Assembly (NCBI RefSeq): GCF_000758705.1 | Contig: NZ_CP009287.1 | Span: forward strand, 4,402,001-4,466,000 | Reading direction: 5' to 3' | Origin: Paenibacillus graminis | Lineage (GTDB): Bacteria; Bacillota; Bacilli; Paenibacillales; Paenibacillaceae | DNA: 64,000 nucleotides | Program-made: the position numbers and the translations under genes | Notes under the pieces: generated by a model | The model's database searches: none | The model's input: the letters and a program-made list of their open reading frames with translations, nothing else | Told to the model about the DNA's origin: nothing | In this document: one piece after another, positions 35,699 to 45,285 of the stretch | Layout: the number at the start of each line of letters is the position of its first letter | How positions within the stretch are numbered: position 1 is the first letter of the stretch

Positions 35699-37036
35699 TT
35701 GACCACCAAAGTATCATTGGCCGAAAAAATGGTGTTCTCCGGCGGATTGCTGGGCCAAAATATGCTCTACAGCTTCATGTCGATGTACATCCTGTTCTTC
35801 TATACGGATCTGCTGGGCATATCCACAACGACAGCCAGTGCCATTCTGGTTACCGCAAGTGTTGTTGACGCGTGCCTGGACCCGGTGATGGGGATGATCA
35901 CGGATAAAACGCGGTCCAGGTGGGGGAAGTTTAGGCCTTATCTGCTGTTTTCCCCTTTCCTGATCGCTGCCGCAACCGTCCTATGCTTCATGGATTTTGG
36001 CATTTCTTCTACTCTTACCGTAACTATTGCAGCCCTCTCTTACCTGCTGTGGGGTATGCTTTATACCGTCTGCGACACTCCCCTCTGGGCGTTATCCTCT
36101 GTAATCTCCAAAGATCCGGCGGAACGGACACTGGTTGTCACTTTGGGCAAAATCGGCGGAACCATCGGTGCAGTAGTCATCACTATTGGAGGCATTCAGC
36201 TTCTGCTTGCGTTTGGCGGCGAGAGAAGTACTACGGCTTACCTGTATTCTGCGGTGATCGTGGCGGTTATTGCTGCGTTGTCCATATTTCTGACGGGAAT
36301 CCTCTCCCGGGAAAGAGTAGTCCCCTCTGCAGAACGGATTTCTTTCCGGAAGAATCTGCAAACTGTTTACAGAAACAAGCCTCTGCTCACCCTGCTGGCC
36401 TCTTTGCTGATTATCAATTTGGTCAACGGCATCAGGCAGAGCATTCAGCTCTACTATGTCGTTTATGTCTGGGGAGATGCCGGTTATGGAACCCAGGTGG
36501 GAATCAGCCTGGTAGCGGGCATGCTGCTCGGCATGATTGCAGCACCCAGACTGCTTGCTTTCTTTTCCAAGAAAAGCGTGTTCATCTGGTCCTGCATTCT
36601 GGGCAGTCTCTCCTGCCTTGTGCCTTATCTCATTGGGGACCAGAATGTTCTGTTTACGCTCGTGTTCTTTGGGATCAGCTTCTTTTTCTCGGGGATGACC
36701 ATCATTGTCAGCACATCGATGCTGCTGGATACGATTGACTATTCAGAGTGGAAGCTGGGCTTCCGGGGGGAAGGGATTGTGTTCTCAACGAACACCTTTA
36801 TCACCAAATTCAGCGGGGCTGTATCCAGATTGATCATTGGGGCAAGTCTGGGAGTGCTGAACTACGTGGAGAACCAGCCGGTTACACCGCGGCTCCAGCA
36901 TGGTCTGAGCCTGGTGATGTTTTTACTGCCCGCACTCTGTTTCCTGGCTGCCATTATTCCAATTCTGTTCTATAATATTAGCGACAAGCAGCGGATACAG
37001 GTATTGATGGATTTGGAGAAGCACCGTGCTATGTAA
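35699..37036 (+). CDS. GPH-family glycoside/cation symporter
   Basis: A 445-residue MFS-type transporter with 12 helices of the glycoside-pentoside-hexuronide:cation symporter family (MelB, XynB-type). Family marks are the loop DPVMGMITDKTRSRWGKFRP and the later SMLLDTIDYSEWKLGFRGEG. The start is TTG, seven bases after AAAGGGGG. It probably imports a sugar or glycoside with Na+ or H+. The PIG-L-type deacetylase gene follows after 51 bp in the same direction, so the imported compound may be an N-acetylated sugar, as inference. Confidence 0.88.
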   Translation: MTTKVSLAEKMVFSGGLLGQNMLYSFMSMYILFFYTDLLGISTTTASAILVTASVVDACLDPVMGMITDKTRSRWGKFRPYLLFSPFLIAAATVLCFMDFGISSTLTVTIAALSYLLWGMLYTVCDTPLWALSSVISKDPAERTLVVTLGKIGGTIGAVVITIGGIQLLLAFGGERSTTAYLYSAVIVAVIAALSIFLTGILSRERVVPSAERISFRKNLQTVYRNKPLLTLLASLLIINLVNGIRQSIQLYYVVYVWGDAGYGTQVGISLVAGMLLGMIAAPRLLAFFSKKSVFIWSCILGSLSCLVPYLIGDQNVLFTLVFFGISFFFSGMTIIVSTSMLLDTIDYSEWKLGFRGEGIVFSTNTFITKFSGAVSRLIIGASLGVLNYVENQPVTPRLQHGLSLVMFLLPALCFLAAIIPILFYNISDKQRIQVLMDLEKHRAM

Positions 37037-37087
37037 GCCACAACAGTATAATCTCTCAAACATTCATTAACGAAGGAGTGATTTAAC

Positions 37088-37852
37088 ATGGATTCATCCA
37101 TCCTGTACAGCCTTATGTCTCCTCCCGATCTCGCGGAATGCCGCAGAATATTGTGCATTCAGCCCCACCCCGACGACAATGAAGTGGGGATGGGCGGAAC
37201 GGTTGCCGCTTTTGCCGCAAAGGGCTGCGAGATTCATTACTTAACGGTGACCAATGGGGATTTAGGCAGCAGCGACGGGAAGCACTCTCCCGCCGAGATC
37301 GCTGTGATCCGTTCCAGGGAGCTGGAAACAGCGGGACGCTCGCTTGGCGCCACCGTATTCCATCAGCTTCCACACAGTGACGGCACACTTGAGCATATTC
37401 CGGCGCTGGCTGCGGAAATAGCCGAGATCATCCGCACCGTCCAGCCTGATGCGGTATTCTGCCCTGATCCATGGCTTCCCTATGAAGCCCACTACGATCA
37501 TATTGTGACCGGGCGGGCGGCAGCACAAGCATTCCTCTCCTCGGGTCTCCCGCTGTATCCCCGCGGGACAAGCACCCGGCCCTGGCAGCCGAAAGCGCTG
37601 GGATTCTACCTGACCTCGGAACCGAATACGGTGATTGATATTACCGGCTGCTTCGATCAGAAGCTGGCTGCTATGGCGCTGCACAGCAGCCAGTTCAGCG
37701 GGGAAATGCTGGCACTATACCGGCTGTACTTCAAGGAGAAAGGACACCAGCTGGCAGAGGGGAAGGATTTTGAAATCGGGGAAGGGTTCAAGGTCCTGTC
37801 GCCGCTGCACCTGCATTGCTTTGTGGATGCCGGACTGGTGCAGAGGGTTTGA
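37088..37852 (+). CDS. PIG-L/LmbE-family deacetylase
   Basis: A 254-residue zinc deacetylase. The metal and catalytic motif PHPDDNEVGMGG is near residue 23 (AHPDDxE type; here PHPDD), and the second metal His lies in EAHYDHIVTGRAA (about 138). The family removes N-acetyl groups from GlcNAc-type sugars (for example GlcNAc-malate in bacillithiol synthesis); B. subtilis BshB proteins are about this size. It follows the GPH symporter gene and is likely co-transcribed, which speaks more for sugar catabolism than for bacillithiol. Confidence 0.88.
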   Translation: MDSSILYSLMSPPDLAECRRILCIQPHPDDNEVGMGGTVAAFAAKGCEIHYLTVTNGDLGSSDGKHSPAEIAVIRSRELETAGRSLGATVFHQLPHSDGTLEHIPALAAEIAEIIRTVQPDAVFCPDPWLPYEAHYDHIVTGRAAAQAFLSSGLPLYPRGTSTRPWQPKALGFYLTSEPNTVIDITGCFDQKLAAMALHSSQFSGEMLALYRLYFKEKGHQLAEGKDFEIGEGFKVLSPLHLHCFVDAGLVQRV

Positions 37853-37941
37853 ACCAAACAGGGGCTGTGACAGGTAGAAGTTCTTCCGAAGCAGCCTTCC
37901 CCGGAACAGCATCCGGTCAGATCAAAACACGGCTCTGCTTC

Positions 37942-38787
37942 TTACCTGTGCACCAGCCGGTAATACGGCAGCGTCAGCGACGGCCGAAAGCCCAGCTTCT
38001 GCGCCAAATGATAAGACCCCTGATTCTCCAGGCGGCAGGCCCATACCGGCTCCAGATGATGGTCAAAGCAATAATCGATCAAGGCTGCGCATACGGTAAA
38101 TGCGTACCCCTTCCCCCGTGAGGCTTCCCCTGTCTCAATCCCGATTTCGAGCTGATCCGCCGTGGAGCAGGATGAAAACGCAGTAGAAACAACCCGGCCA
38201 TCCTCCAGTATACTGTAGCCGATGCCTTCAGCCAGAAAATGCTCCTCATCCCGCCAAAAAAAGCGCGGAACCACAGAACCGGCCTGGGCAGAGAAATGCT
38301 CTTTTCCTGTTCGTACCAGGTCTGCATCCTGCTTGAAGAACTGTGCGCGGGCTGCAAAATAGGCTTCATGGTCTAAACGGAAGTTCACTCTGGTATTTCT
38401 CTGTATGGCCCGCTGATCGTCCTGTTGAGACACCCCGCCGCTCCCCGGTAATACGCTGTTATGCGCAGCTGCTACAGCATCGATCCGTTCACTCCATGCT
38501 CCGGCGGGATCACCCTGCAGCCACTCCGCGTGTACGCGGATTTCCGCTTTGTCTGTTATGTAATCCGACAACCAGCGCTGAATGTCTGGGTTCGTTGCAT
38601 TTCCATAGACCAATGACATTCCATAAGGATGGACGACATAGAACGCATCCGGCTTTTCTTTGCTGTCGGCATACACTTTCCCCGGAATACGCTGCTCCAG
38701 CACAGCTCTGGCAAAAAGTGTGTTTATTTTCACTTGATCCAGCGCGGGCAGCCCTTTGTAATAGTCTTGAACCTCCAGTTCAATCAT
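37942..38787 (-). CDS. GNAT-family N-acetyltransferase
   Basis: A 281-residue protein. The C-terminal half holds a GNAT acetyl-CoA fold with GIETGEASRGKGYAFTVCAA (the R/QxxGxG/A cofactor loop is EASRGKGYA) and the final Asn/Tyr-rich strand LENQGSYHLAQKLGF. The N-terminal half is a divergent domain, as in the GNAT_acetyltr_2 group. The substrate is unknown. AAAGGAG lies eight bases before ATG. Convergent with the PIG-L gene. Confidence 0.82.
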   Translation of the reverse strand: MIELEVQDYYKGLPALDQVKINTLFARAVLEQRIPGKVYADSKEKPDAFYVVHPYGMSLVYGNATNPDIQRWLSDYITDKAEIRVHAEWLQGDPAGAWSERIDAVAAAHNSVLPGSGGVSQQDDQRAIQRNTRVNFRLDHEAYFAARAQFFKQDADLVRTGKEHFSAQAGSVVPRFFWRDEEHFLAEGIGYSILEDGRVVSTAFSSCSTADQLEIGIETGEASRGKGYAFTVCAALIDYCFDHHLEPVWACRLENQGSYHLAQKLGFRPSLTLPYYRLVHR

Positions 38788-39003
38788 CTTCTAACTCCTT
38801 TCAAGAGATTAATAATTTTCCTCAGTATACTATAATCTGATTTGCACTATGCGTTGGAAAGTTTGGCAGAATGCGTCTCATATCTTGCAATAATGGGATT
38901 AAAAAACAACCTTATGTCCGTTAATCGTATGTTATAATACATTCAGCCTATTTCTATTAACTGCTTCTATTGAAATATGATCTGACTTGAAAGGATATAA
39001 GCG

Positions 39004-40041
39004 ATGATTATTCCAGTTCCGGAAGTGAACTTTACAGCCTCCCCTTTTTATAATCGCAGCCTCAGAAATGTGGTCATTCTCGCCACCGGCGGCACCATTG
39101 CCGGCAGCGGCGAAGCGCATAAAACCTTGAATTACGAGCCCGGTGCCCTGCCGATACAGGATTTGCTGGACAGCGTCCCCCATCTTGAACGTGTTGCTAA
39201 TTGTGCGGGAGTACAGGTCAGCAATCTGTGCAGCGCCGATATAACCAGTGAGCACTGGCTGACCCTGGCGGCCCTGATCAACACCCTGGCACTCCGCGAA
39301 GATGTGCATGGTTTTGTGATCACGCACGGCACGGATACCCTGGACGAAACGTCGTACTTTCTTAATCTCGTGATCAAAACGGACAAACCGGTTATCATCA
39401 CCGGCTCCATGCGTCCGGCTACGGCAATCAGTGCAGATGGGCCGCTGAATCTGTACCAGTCGGTAGCTCTGGCGGCCAACCCGGAAGCTTCCGGCCAAGG
39501 AGTCATGGTGGTGTTTGCCGAAGGGATCTACAGCGGCCGGGATGTGCAGAAGGTCAACACCTTTAAGGCCAATGCCTTTGATGAACGGGATTTTGGATGT
39601 CTCGGCTATATGCGGGACAGCGAGGCTTTTTTCTACACCAGATCGCTCAAAAAGCATACCACCGCCGCCCAGTTTGACATTTCCGCCCTGGAACAGTTGC
39701 CGCAGGTGTCCGTAGCCTACTTCCATGTCGATGCCGATCCGGGAATCCTGGATTATCTGGCTACCCTATCCAAAGGCATTGTCATTGCCGGAGCAGGCGG
39801 GGGCATCTACAGCAAACCCTGGATCGATAAAGTCGGCGAGCTCAAAAATAACGATATCCCCGTTGTCCGCTGCTCGCGGATTTCCAGCGGGATTACGCTG
39901 AAGGATTCCTATATCGACCTTTCTGCCAATTCGATTCCCTGCAACAGCCTGGTGCCGCAGAAGGCACGGATCCTGCTCTCGCTGGCGCTGACCCAAACAA
40001 CGGGATATGAGGAAATCGCTGCAATGTTTAACGAATACTAA
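39004..40041 (+). CDS. L-asparaginase, type II-like
   Basis: A 345-residue asparaginase. Both catalytic motifs are present: ATGGTIAG with the nucleophile T31 and HGTDTLDET with T and D of the second site. The chain resembles the secreted type II enzymes, but no signal peptide is visible, so it is probably cytoplasmic. It hydrolyses asparagine to aspartate and ammonia. AAAGGATAT lies ahead of ATG, and the gene ends at a stem-loop (40056-40083). No ansR or ansB neighbour is seen. Confidence 0.92.
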   Translation: MIIPVPEVNFTASPFYNRSLRNVVILATGGTIAGSGEAHKTLNYEPGALPIQDLLDSVPHLERVANCAGVQVSNLCSADITSEHWLTLAALINTLALREDVHGFVITHGTDTLDETSYFLNLVIKTDKPVIITGSMRPATAISADGPLNLYQSVALAANPEASGQGVMVVFAEGIYSGRDVQKVNTFKANAFDERDFGCLGYMRDSEAFFYTRSLKKHTTAAQFDISALEQLPQVSVAYFHVDADPGILDYLATLSKGIVIAGAGGGIYSKPWIDKVGELKNNDIPVVRCSRISSGITLKDSYIDLSANSIPCNSLVPQKARILLSLALTQTTGYEEIAAMFNEY

Positions 40042-40055
40042 GCTCTACAATAGTA

Positions 40056-40083
40056 AACCGCCCGTGAACGCTCACGGGCGGTT
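40056..40083. terminator. Stem-loop after the asparaginase gene
   Basis: AACCGCCCGTGA/TCACGGGCGGTT is a perfect 12-bp stem with a four-base loop. It lacks a clear T run, but the strong stem at the gene end makes a terminator likely. Confidence 0.65.
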
Positions 40084-40089
40084 TGCTGT

Positions 40090-40757
40090 ATATTCACGCA
40101 GAAGCCCTGCTGCTGTCTGCAGTAGCCAGCCCGGTATTTGCAGATTCGGGTAACGGAACCCCAACAGACGGATGAAAGAGCACGGAAACCCCTGTTACAG
40201 CGAGCGCGGTTAAACCTGTCGATTCGATTTTCATCGCAGCTGCATTTCCGGGATTGCTGGATCTTGTGGCAACTTATTCCCCGGATACAGCGCAAGACTG
40301 GAAAGAGGTTCTGGACAAATATGAAAAGATATCCGGGCTCACCGCGTTGGTTATAAACAACCCGCAGGTTGTGAAAGCCATTCCGCTGCCCGATGGAGAT
40401 GCTTCATCATATCCGCAGGCAAAAGCTATAGGTATAGGTCAGGCAGTTGCTGCGACTCCTGGAGTGAACCCGGATCATCTGATCCCTGCCCCTATTGCCG
40501 TAGAACGTACTGAGAATGGTAAGCTTAAAGCCGTGTCTTCCAAAGGAGAAGGGCACGAAGGGGTCGCTGTCACATTAACCGAGGCTGCCGCGCCTTCCGT
40601 TGCAGATATTGCCTTCATTACCGCACAGACTGAGCTGTCCAAAGCCGTGGAGTCCAAGGATGCCGCTGCGATTAAGCAATCCCTGAACGAGCTGCTGAAA
40701 CAGTACAAAATACTGGTCAGCCAGCTTGAAGGTATCGAGCCGACAAGCAAGAGCTAA
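40090..40757 (+). pseudogene. Interrupted secreted protein gene, N-terminus truncated
   Basis: The frame reads LLLSAVASPVFA-DSGNGTPT like the end of a signal peptide and mature start. It then hits a TGA at 40173-40175 and continues KSTETPVTASAVKPVDSIFI and on for about 190 residues to 40757. The start of the signal peptide is missing. The remainder (40254-40757) is open and could be translated from TTG/ATG, but no ribosome site is near. The long helical C-terminus (ESKDAAAIKQSLNELLKQYK) and acidic middle match no family I know. Confidence 0.6.
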
Positions 40758-40790
40758 ACTATTGGCCGCTTTCTTAAATGATTAAAAACA

Positions 40791-40829
40791 AAAAAGCAGA
40801 TTAAGGCTGGATACCTTGATCTGCTTTTT
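40791..40829. terminator. Bidirectional terminator
   Basis: AAAAAGCAGAT pairs with ATCTGCTTTTT, with a further inner AAGG/CCTT pair. It serves the plus-strand remnant and the minus-strand OYE gene at 40846. Confidence 0.85.
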
Positions 40830-40845
40830 GTGAGCAGCGTACAAA

Positions 40846-41958
40846 TTAGAACAGAACAGCCGTTGCTTCCGGTGTAAAGGCTTTAATCTCGTCAAACCGC
40901 CCTTCGCGTATTTTCTTGGCCCAAGCCGGATCGCCGAGCAGTGCACGGCCGACGGCAATAAGATCAAATTCTTGACGCTCCAGCCGTCTCAGTAATTCCT
41001 CCAGTCCCGGATGACTGGCATCCCCGTCCTCCGCTGAATTATCTTCCATCCCGACGGAGCCAACTGTAATCGTTGTTTTCCCGCTAAGTTTCTTAACCCA
41101 TCCGGCCAAGCTAAGCTCCGAACCTTCGAATTCCGGGTCCCAGAACCGCCGCGTCGAGATATGGAATATATCCACCCCTGCCTGGACCAGCACATTCAGG
41201 AATTGCTCCAGCTGTTCCGGGGTATCCACCAGCTTCGCAGCGTAATCTCCCATTTTCCATTGGGACAGCCGCATAGAGATCGGATAATCCGGCCCCACAG
41301 CTGCGCGGACCGCCTGCACAACCTGTACAGCAAATTGGGTACGCTGGAGGAAATCACCGCCATAGCGGTCCGTCCGCTGATTGGTTTTTTTCCAGAAAAA
41401 CTGGTCGATCAGAAAACCGTGTGCACCATGAAGCTCAACACCGTCAAAACCAATCTGCTTGGCATTCGCTGCCGCATTGGCAAAAGCCTGAATAACGTCC
41501 GCAATTTCTTCTTCTGTCATAGGCACAGTCACTTGATTTCCTTCCATATCCAGCCCTGAAGGGCCCATAGAAGGTGCTTCCGGGAAGGGCTCAGCTCCCA
41601 TTGGACGAATCATTCCCATATGCACAAGCTGCGGAACTATAGTCCCTCCAGCTTGATGCACCTGCCGGACGACTTCCCTCCAGCCGTTCATAGCAGCTTC
41701 CCCATTAATTCCCGGCAGTCTCGGTTCACTGCTGGCAGCCGGGTGGCCAATAACCACACCTTCCGTGATAATAAGCCCCACCTCATTCTCCGCACGGCGG
41801 CGGTAATACGCGGCGACGTCCTCTCCGGGAACACCTCCAGGTGAAAAAGCCCGCGCCATTGGCGACATTACGATGCGGGTAGGTATAATTAATTTATGAA
41901 CCTTATACGGTTCAAACAAGGATTTCAGTGAATGAATGTGCTGCTGCTGGTTGCTCAA
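40846..41958 (-). CDS. Old Yellow Enzyme-family NADH:flavin oxidoreductase
   Basis: A 370-residue FMN-dependent TIM-barrel enzyme. FMN and substrate landmarks are PTRIVMSPMARAFS, QLVHMGM, and ELHGAHGFLIDQFFWKKTNQ plus RTDRYGG. OYEs reduce activated alkenes, such as unsaturated carbonyls, and xenobiotics. AGGAGG lies eight bases before the TTG at 41958 (MSNQQQHIHS); an earlier TTG (41964) is too close to the site. It is divergent from a TetR gene, with two palindromes in between, so control by that regulator is likely. Confidence 0.9.
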   Translation of the reverse strand: MSNQQQHIHSLKSLFEPYKVHKLIIPTRIVMSPMARAFSPGGVPGEDVAAYYRRRAENEVGLIITEGVVIGHPAASSEPRLPGINGEAAMNGWREVVRQVHQAGGTIVPQLVHMGMIRPMGAEPFPEAPSMGPSGLDMEGNQVTVPMTEEEIADVIQAFANAAANAKQIGFDGVELHGAHGFLIDQFFWKKTNQRTDRYGGDFLQRTQFAVQVVQAVRAAVGPDYPISMRLSQWKMGDYAAKLVDTPEQLEQFLNVLVQAGVDIFHISTRRFWDPEFEGSELSLAGWVKKLSGKTTITVGSVGMEDNSAEDGDASHPGLEELLRRLERQEFDLIAVGRALLGDPAWAKKIREGRFDEIKAFTPEATAVLF

Positions 41959-41983
41959 GGACAACGCCTCCTAAATGTTTTGT

Positions 41984-42143
41984 ATGCCTAGGCATCAATG
42001 TAAAAATTGATTCCCGGCGGGATATGAAAGCAAGTGTAACAAGCAGCTGACCGCCCTTCAACCAACAATCCGCCGGATTTGTTGTTTAAGCAAAAGCTGA
42101 AAGAAACTGTCGCACATAAAAAATCAATTGTTGTCCAAACAAC
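41984..42143. promoter_or_regulatory. Two operator-like palindromes between OYE and TetR genes
   Basis: ATGCCTAGGCAT (41984-41995) is a perfect 12-bp palindrome about 25 bp before the OYE start. TTGTT-gtcca-AACAA (42128-42142) lies about 55 bp before the TetR start. Either fits a TetR-family operator; the first overlaps where the OYE promoter should be. Confidence 0.5.
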
Positions 42144-42196
42144 AGATGTTTATAATAAGGAGGGATATTTTCTTGTATGAAAGGAGGGTTCAGAAG

Positions 42197-42817
42197 ATGG
42201 CCAGTGTGCTTCCTCCCAACCCCAAAGATCCGCGTGTCATCCGGACACGGCAATTAATTCTGGACGCCTTCATCCGGCAGTTAAACCGCAAGGACTTCAA
42301 CTCCATAACGATCAGTGATATAACTAGCAGCGCTACTATTAACCGTGCTACGTTTTATGCGCATTTTCCGGATAAATATGCACTGCTTGAAGCCATGCTC
42401 TCAGAAGCATTCAGCCGGCTTGTGCTTGACAAAATTGATGCAGAGGCACCTTTGACAGAGGAGTCGCTTCAGAAGCTTATTATTGCCTTGTGTGATTATC
42501 ATGAATCAAGCCGCCATTGCGTTAAGAAATACGATTCAGTAGCCCTGATGATTGAAGAAAATATTAAGCTCCAGTTGGAGAAACTCTTGCTTCAATTACT
42601 CTCTAGAGCAGCAGCAGACACTGCGGATCTGAAAGAGATAACAACGGCAGCAATCATGTTAAGCTGCTCGGTCTATGGCTTAACCTACCGCTGGAATAGG
42701 GAAGGAAGAATAGAATCCCCGGCAGTCTTGGCCCAAAGAATAGTGCCGCTGATTTCAGGTGGAATCCCCTTCCTGTATCCCCCGGGCAATCATGCGGGAA
42801 TGCAGAGGTACGAATGA
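42197..42817 (+). CDS. TetR-family regulator
   Basis: A 206-residue regulator with a DNA-binding domain at about 15-60 (SITISDITSSATINRATFYA; HFPDKYALLEAM). The start is ATG 42197 after GGAGGG; an earlier frame extension from 42128 overlaps the operator. It probably represses the divergent OYE gene, a common pair for xenobiotic response. The stop overlaps the ATG of the P-loop gene (ATGA), so the two are translationally coupled. Confidence 0.87.
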   Translation: MASVLPPNPKDPRVIRTRQLILDAFIRQLNRKDFNSITISDITSSATINRATFYAHFPDKYALLEAMLSEAFSRLVLDKIDAEAPLTEESLQKLIIALCDYHESSRHCVKKYDSVALMIEENIKLQLEKLLLQLLSRAAADTADLKEITTAAIMLSCSVYGLTYRWNREGRIESPAVLAQRIVPLISGGIPFLYPPGNHAGMQRYE

Positions 42818-43374
42818 AGAGATTAGTGATGATTACCGTCGGGAAAACACATAGCGGGAAAACTACTTTTGCCCAAAAATTAGAGCAGCACTTGTACAAC
42901 TCAGTCGTAATTGACCGGGATACCCATGCTGAATTTATCAACACCTATTATAAAAGCATGCTGCCCATACAAGGTGCCAACACCCTCAAAAACGCCATCT
43001 CCCGGACCATTATTGATTATGCAGTCCATGAAACCAATTTGCATCTCATCTTATGCAACGCTAATCGCGGCCGCAGAGGCCGTTTGGATTTGCTTGAATA
43101 TTTTCAACTCAAAGGTTTTGTGCGCATACTTGTTCATTTTGATATTCCCGATCAGGTTCTTGAAGCCCGGATAGCCGGCAGTCAGCGAAGTACAGCGATT
43201 TTCAGGAGTGCTTCTACTTTTGAAGAAGTTCTTCTCCGCCAGCAAGCCGAGACAGATCATGGCGATGTTATTGCACCGGCAGAAGATGAAGCGGACTATT
43301 TGTTCGTGATTAGACATAGTAATGAGGTCCCGGCTACTTTGCAAAAAATCTTGGATATTGCTCAAAGCTTGTGA
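42814..43374 (+). CDS. P-loop kinase-like ATP-binding protein
   Basis: A 186-residue protein of the AAA_33/zeta-toxin kinase type. The Walker A motif GKTHSGKTT is at 10-18. It is followed by VIDRDTHAEFI, LILCNANRGRRGR (probable Walker B/lid region with Arg pairs) and PDQVLEARIAG. Phosphotransfer to a small molecule or nucleotide sugar is likely for this family; the substrate is unknown. It is coupled by overlap to the TetR gene, an unusual pairing worth noting. No antitoxin-like gene is present. Confidence 0.78.
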   Translation: MKRLVMITVGKTHSGKTTFAQKLEQHLYNSVVIDRDTHAEFINTYYKSMLPIQGANTLKNAISRTIIDYAVHETNLHLILCNANRGRRGRLDLLEYFQLKGFVRILVHFDIPDQVLEARIAGSQRSTAIFRSASTFEEVLLRQQAETDHGDVIAPAEDEADYLFVIRHSNEVPATLQKILDIAQSL

Positions 43375-43432
43375 GTGAGGGGCGGCGGACGCCTCCCCAT
43401 TCCAGACCTCCTTGGCGCCTCTGCGGCAAGGC

Positions 43433-43520
43433 AAAATGGAAAAAGGGAACTTCATTCTTCCCCATCCCGTTTCCGGCAAGCTTTAGTGGGAAAAAGGACA
43501 ACTAATCCGGCCGATTTCTC
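43433..43520. repeat. Two copies of the dispersed GTGGAAAAAGG repeat
   Basis: aaatggaaaaagggaacttcatt (43433-43455, written here as two parts: aaatggaaaaaggg then aacttcatt) and agtgggaaaaaggacaac followed by taatccggccgatttctc (43485-43520). The second copy shares flank with 18665-18702 (actaattcggctcatttc against actaatccggccgatttc). The gap 43375-43731 holds no gene besides these. Confidence 0.75.
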
Positions 43521-43731
43521 ACCAAGGCCCTCTGCGAATCACAGGTTAAGCACGATAACAGCACGATTGGATTGCAATCCAATTCGACCCCTTTAAATTT
43601 TCCCGCACTGGCAGCAAATCATGAGTTCCTGATCACCACAAAAAGGCACGCACATTTGTACGCACCTCCTACGCTGACCCTGCCCCTTACCCTGTACCTT
43701 TTTACTTTCAGTTGCTTTTTCCCCGCTCCTT

Positions 43732-45165
43732 CTACTGCTCCCGCTCCCTCTTCCCTTCCAGCTCTTCCGCGGCCTCCATCTGCACCCTTACTGCAGGCAC
43801 CTGCAAGGGCCGTTTCTGCAACCTGCCGGATTCCCTGGCCTTCCGCAAGGCTGCGAGCGCATATATTCCTGAAAAAAACAGAACAAACATCACCCCCGCA
43901 GCGAGTCCTCCGCCCTGTCCGGGGATCAGCGGCATGCTGGCCAGAATCGCCACCAGGCTTAATATGGCAATCCATGAGGTGTAGGGATATCCGCGCAGCC
44001 CATGCTGCCTGATCAGCGGACCGCCATAGCGCTTGCGCAGCCGGTAGTGGCTGGCCATGATAATGACATAAGAGAACAGCAGCGAGAAGCCGCCTGAGCT
44101 GACCAGGAAGAGATATACGCCCTGCGGCAGCAGCATGCCAAGCCAGAGACCCGCCAGCATCGCACCGCCGGAGATCAGGATTCCCCGGTAGGGAATGTCT
44201 GTATGGTCCCGCATCCAGGCGGGAGTATGCCCTTCTTCCGCCAAGGAGCGGAGCATCCGGCCCAGGCCGAATACCGAAGCCAGCATGGTGGACAGGATAG
44301 CGGATACCAGGACAATATTCATGACCGTCCCGGTCCAGCCAAGCCCGTACAGGCTTAGCGCGGACACGAATGGACTTACCTGCTCGGATACCTGTGCCGG
44401 GGGCAGCAGGAGGAACAGCGCAATGATGGCCGCCAGATACAATCCGACCAAGAGCATAATGGTATACCGGATCGCCCTGGGAATCGTTACGCCCGGATTC
44501 TCTGTCTCCGATGCTGCCAGTCCAAGCACCTCGAACCCTGCGTAGGTAAACATGACCATCAGCATGCTTCCGGCGATTCCGGCAATCCCGCCCGGAAATA
44601 AGCTCTGCCCGCGCACAACATCAAGGCCTACCGCGCCAGCACCTCCCGTGCCGAAGCCTGCGATCAGAGCCGCAGCAATCAGCACAAAAGCGGCAATGGC
44701 GAGCAGCTTGAACGCAGCAAGTCCGCTCTCCAGCCTGCTCAGCCGTTTGGCGCCCAGCAGGTTGAGCAGCGTCACCCCCGCGATGATCCCCGATCCAAGC
44801 AGCGCAAGCGGCAAAGCGGGAAACCAGCCGCGCAGCAGGATGGACACCGCCGTAGCTTCACTGGACATCGCCAGTACAAGGCCTGTCCAGTAGACCCATC
44901 CGACCGTGAAGCCCGCTCCCCGGCCGAAAGCCTGCTCGGTATAGGTCCGGAAAGACCCCGACACCGGATTCGATACCGTCATCTCCGACAGCGCGGACAA
45001 GATGAAATAAACGAGTATGCCTCCAATCACATAGGACAGCAGCACAGACGGTCCTGCCGCACGGATCGCCACTGACGAGCCCAGAAAAAATGAGCCGCCA
45101 ACCACCGTTCCCAGCGCAAGCATCGTCAGCCCCCACACCGATAGTCCTTTTTCCTCTTTCCCCAT
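43732..45165 (-). CDS. APC-superfamily amino acid permease
   Basis: A 477-residue transporter with 12 predicted helices. The first helix signature is LALGTVVGGSFFLGSSVAI, followed by SALSEMTVSNPVSGSFRTYT, both typical of APC amino acid:cation symporters or exchangers. The substrate cannot be called; it lacks the extended tail of cationic amino acid carriers. The C-terminus is a charged tail of about 35 residues (EAAEELEGKREREQ). GGGGAGG lies before the ATG. The gene is monocistronic and follows the gap with the dispersed repeats. Confidence 0.88.
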   Translation of the reverse strand: MGKEEKGLSVWGLTMLALGTVVGGSFFLGSSVAIRAAGPSVLLSYVIGGILVYFILSALSEMTVSNPVSGSFRTYTEQAFGRGAGFTVGWVYWTGLVLAMSSEATAVSILLRGWFPALPLALLGSGIIAGVTLLNLLGAKRLSRLESGLAAFKLLAIAAFVLIAAALIAGFGTGGAGAVGLDVVRGQSLFPGGIAGIAGSMLMVMFTYAGFEVLGLAASETENPGVTIPRAIRYTIMLLVGLYLAAIIALFLLLPPAQVSEQVSPFVSALSLYGLGWTGTVMNIVLVSAILSTMLASVFGLGRMLRSLAEEGHTPAWMRDHTDIPYRGILISGGAMLAGLWLGMLLPQGVYLFLVSSGGFSLLFSYVIIMASHYRLRKRYGGPLIRQHGLRGYPYTSWIAILSLVAILASMPLIPGQGGGLAAGVMFVLFFSGIYALAALRKARESGRLQKRPLQVPAVRVQMEAAEELEGKREREQ

Positions 45166-45285
45166 ACCGCTGCCTCCCCGCTCTTTTTATGGAGAGTATC
45201 TGCAATAAGCGGGGAAATTACCCATGGAAATTTAGCAGCTGCCGGCTGAAGAGGTTAGATCCATAAGAAGTTTGGCTGCTTCAGG

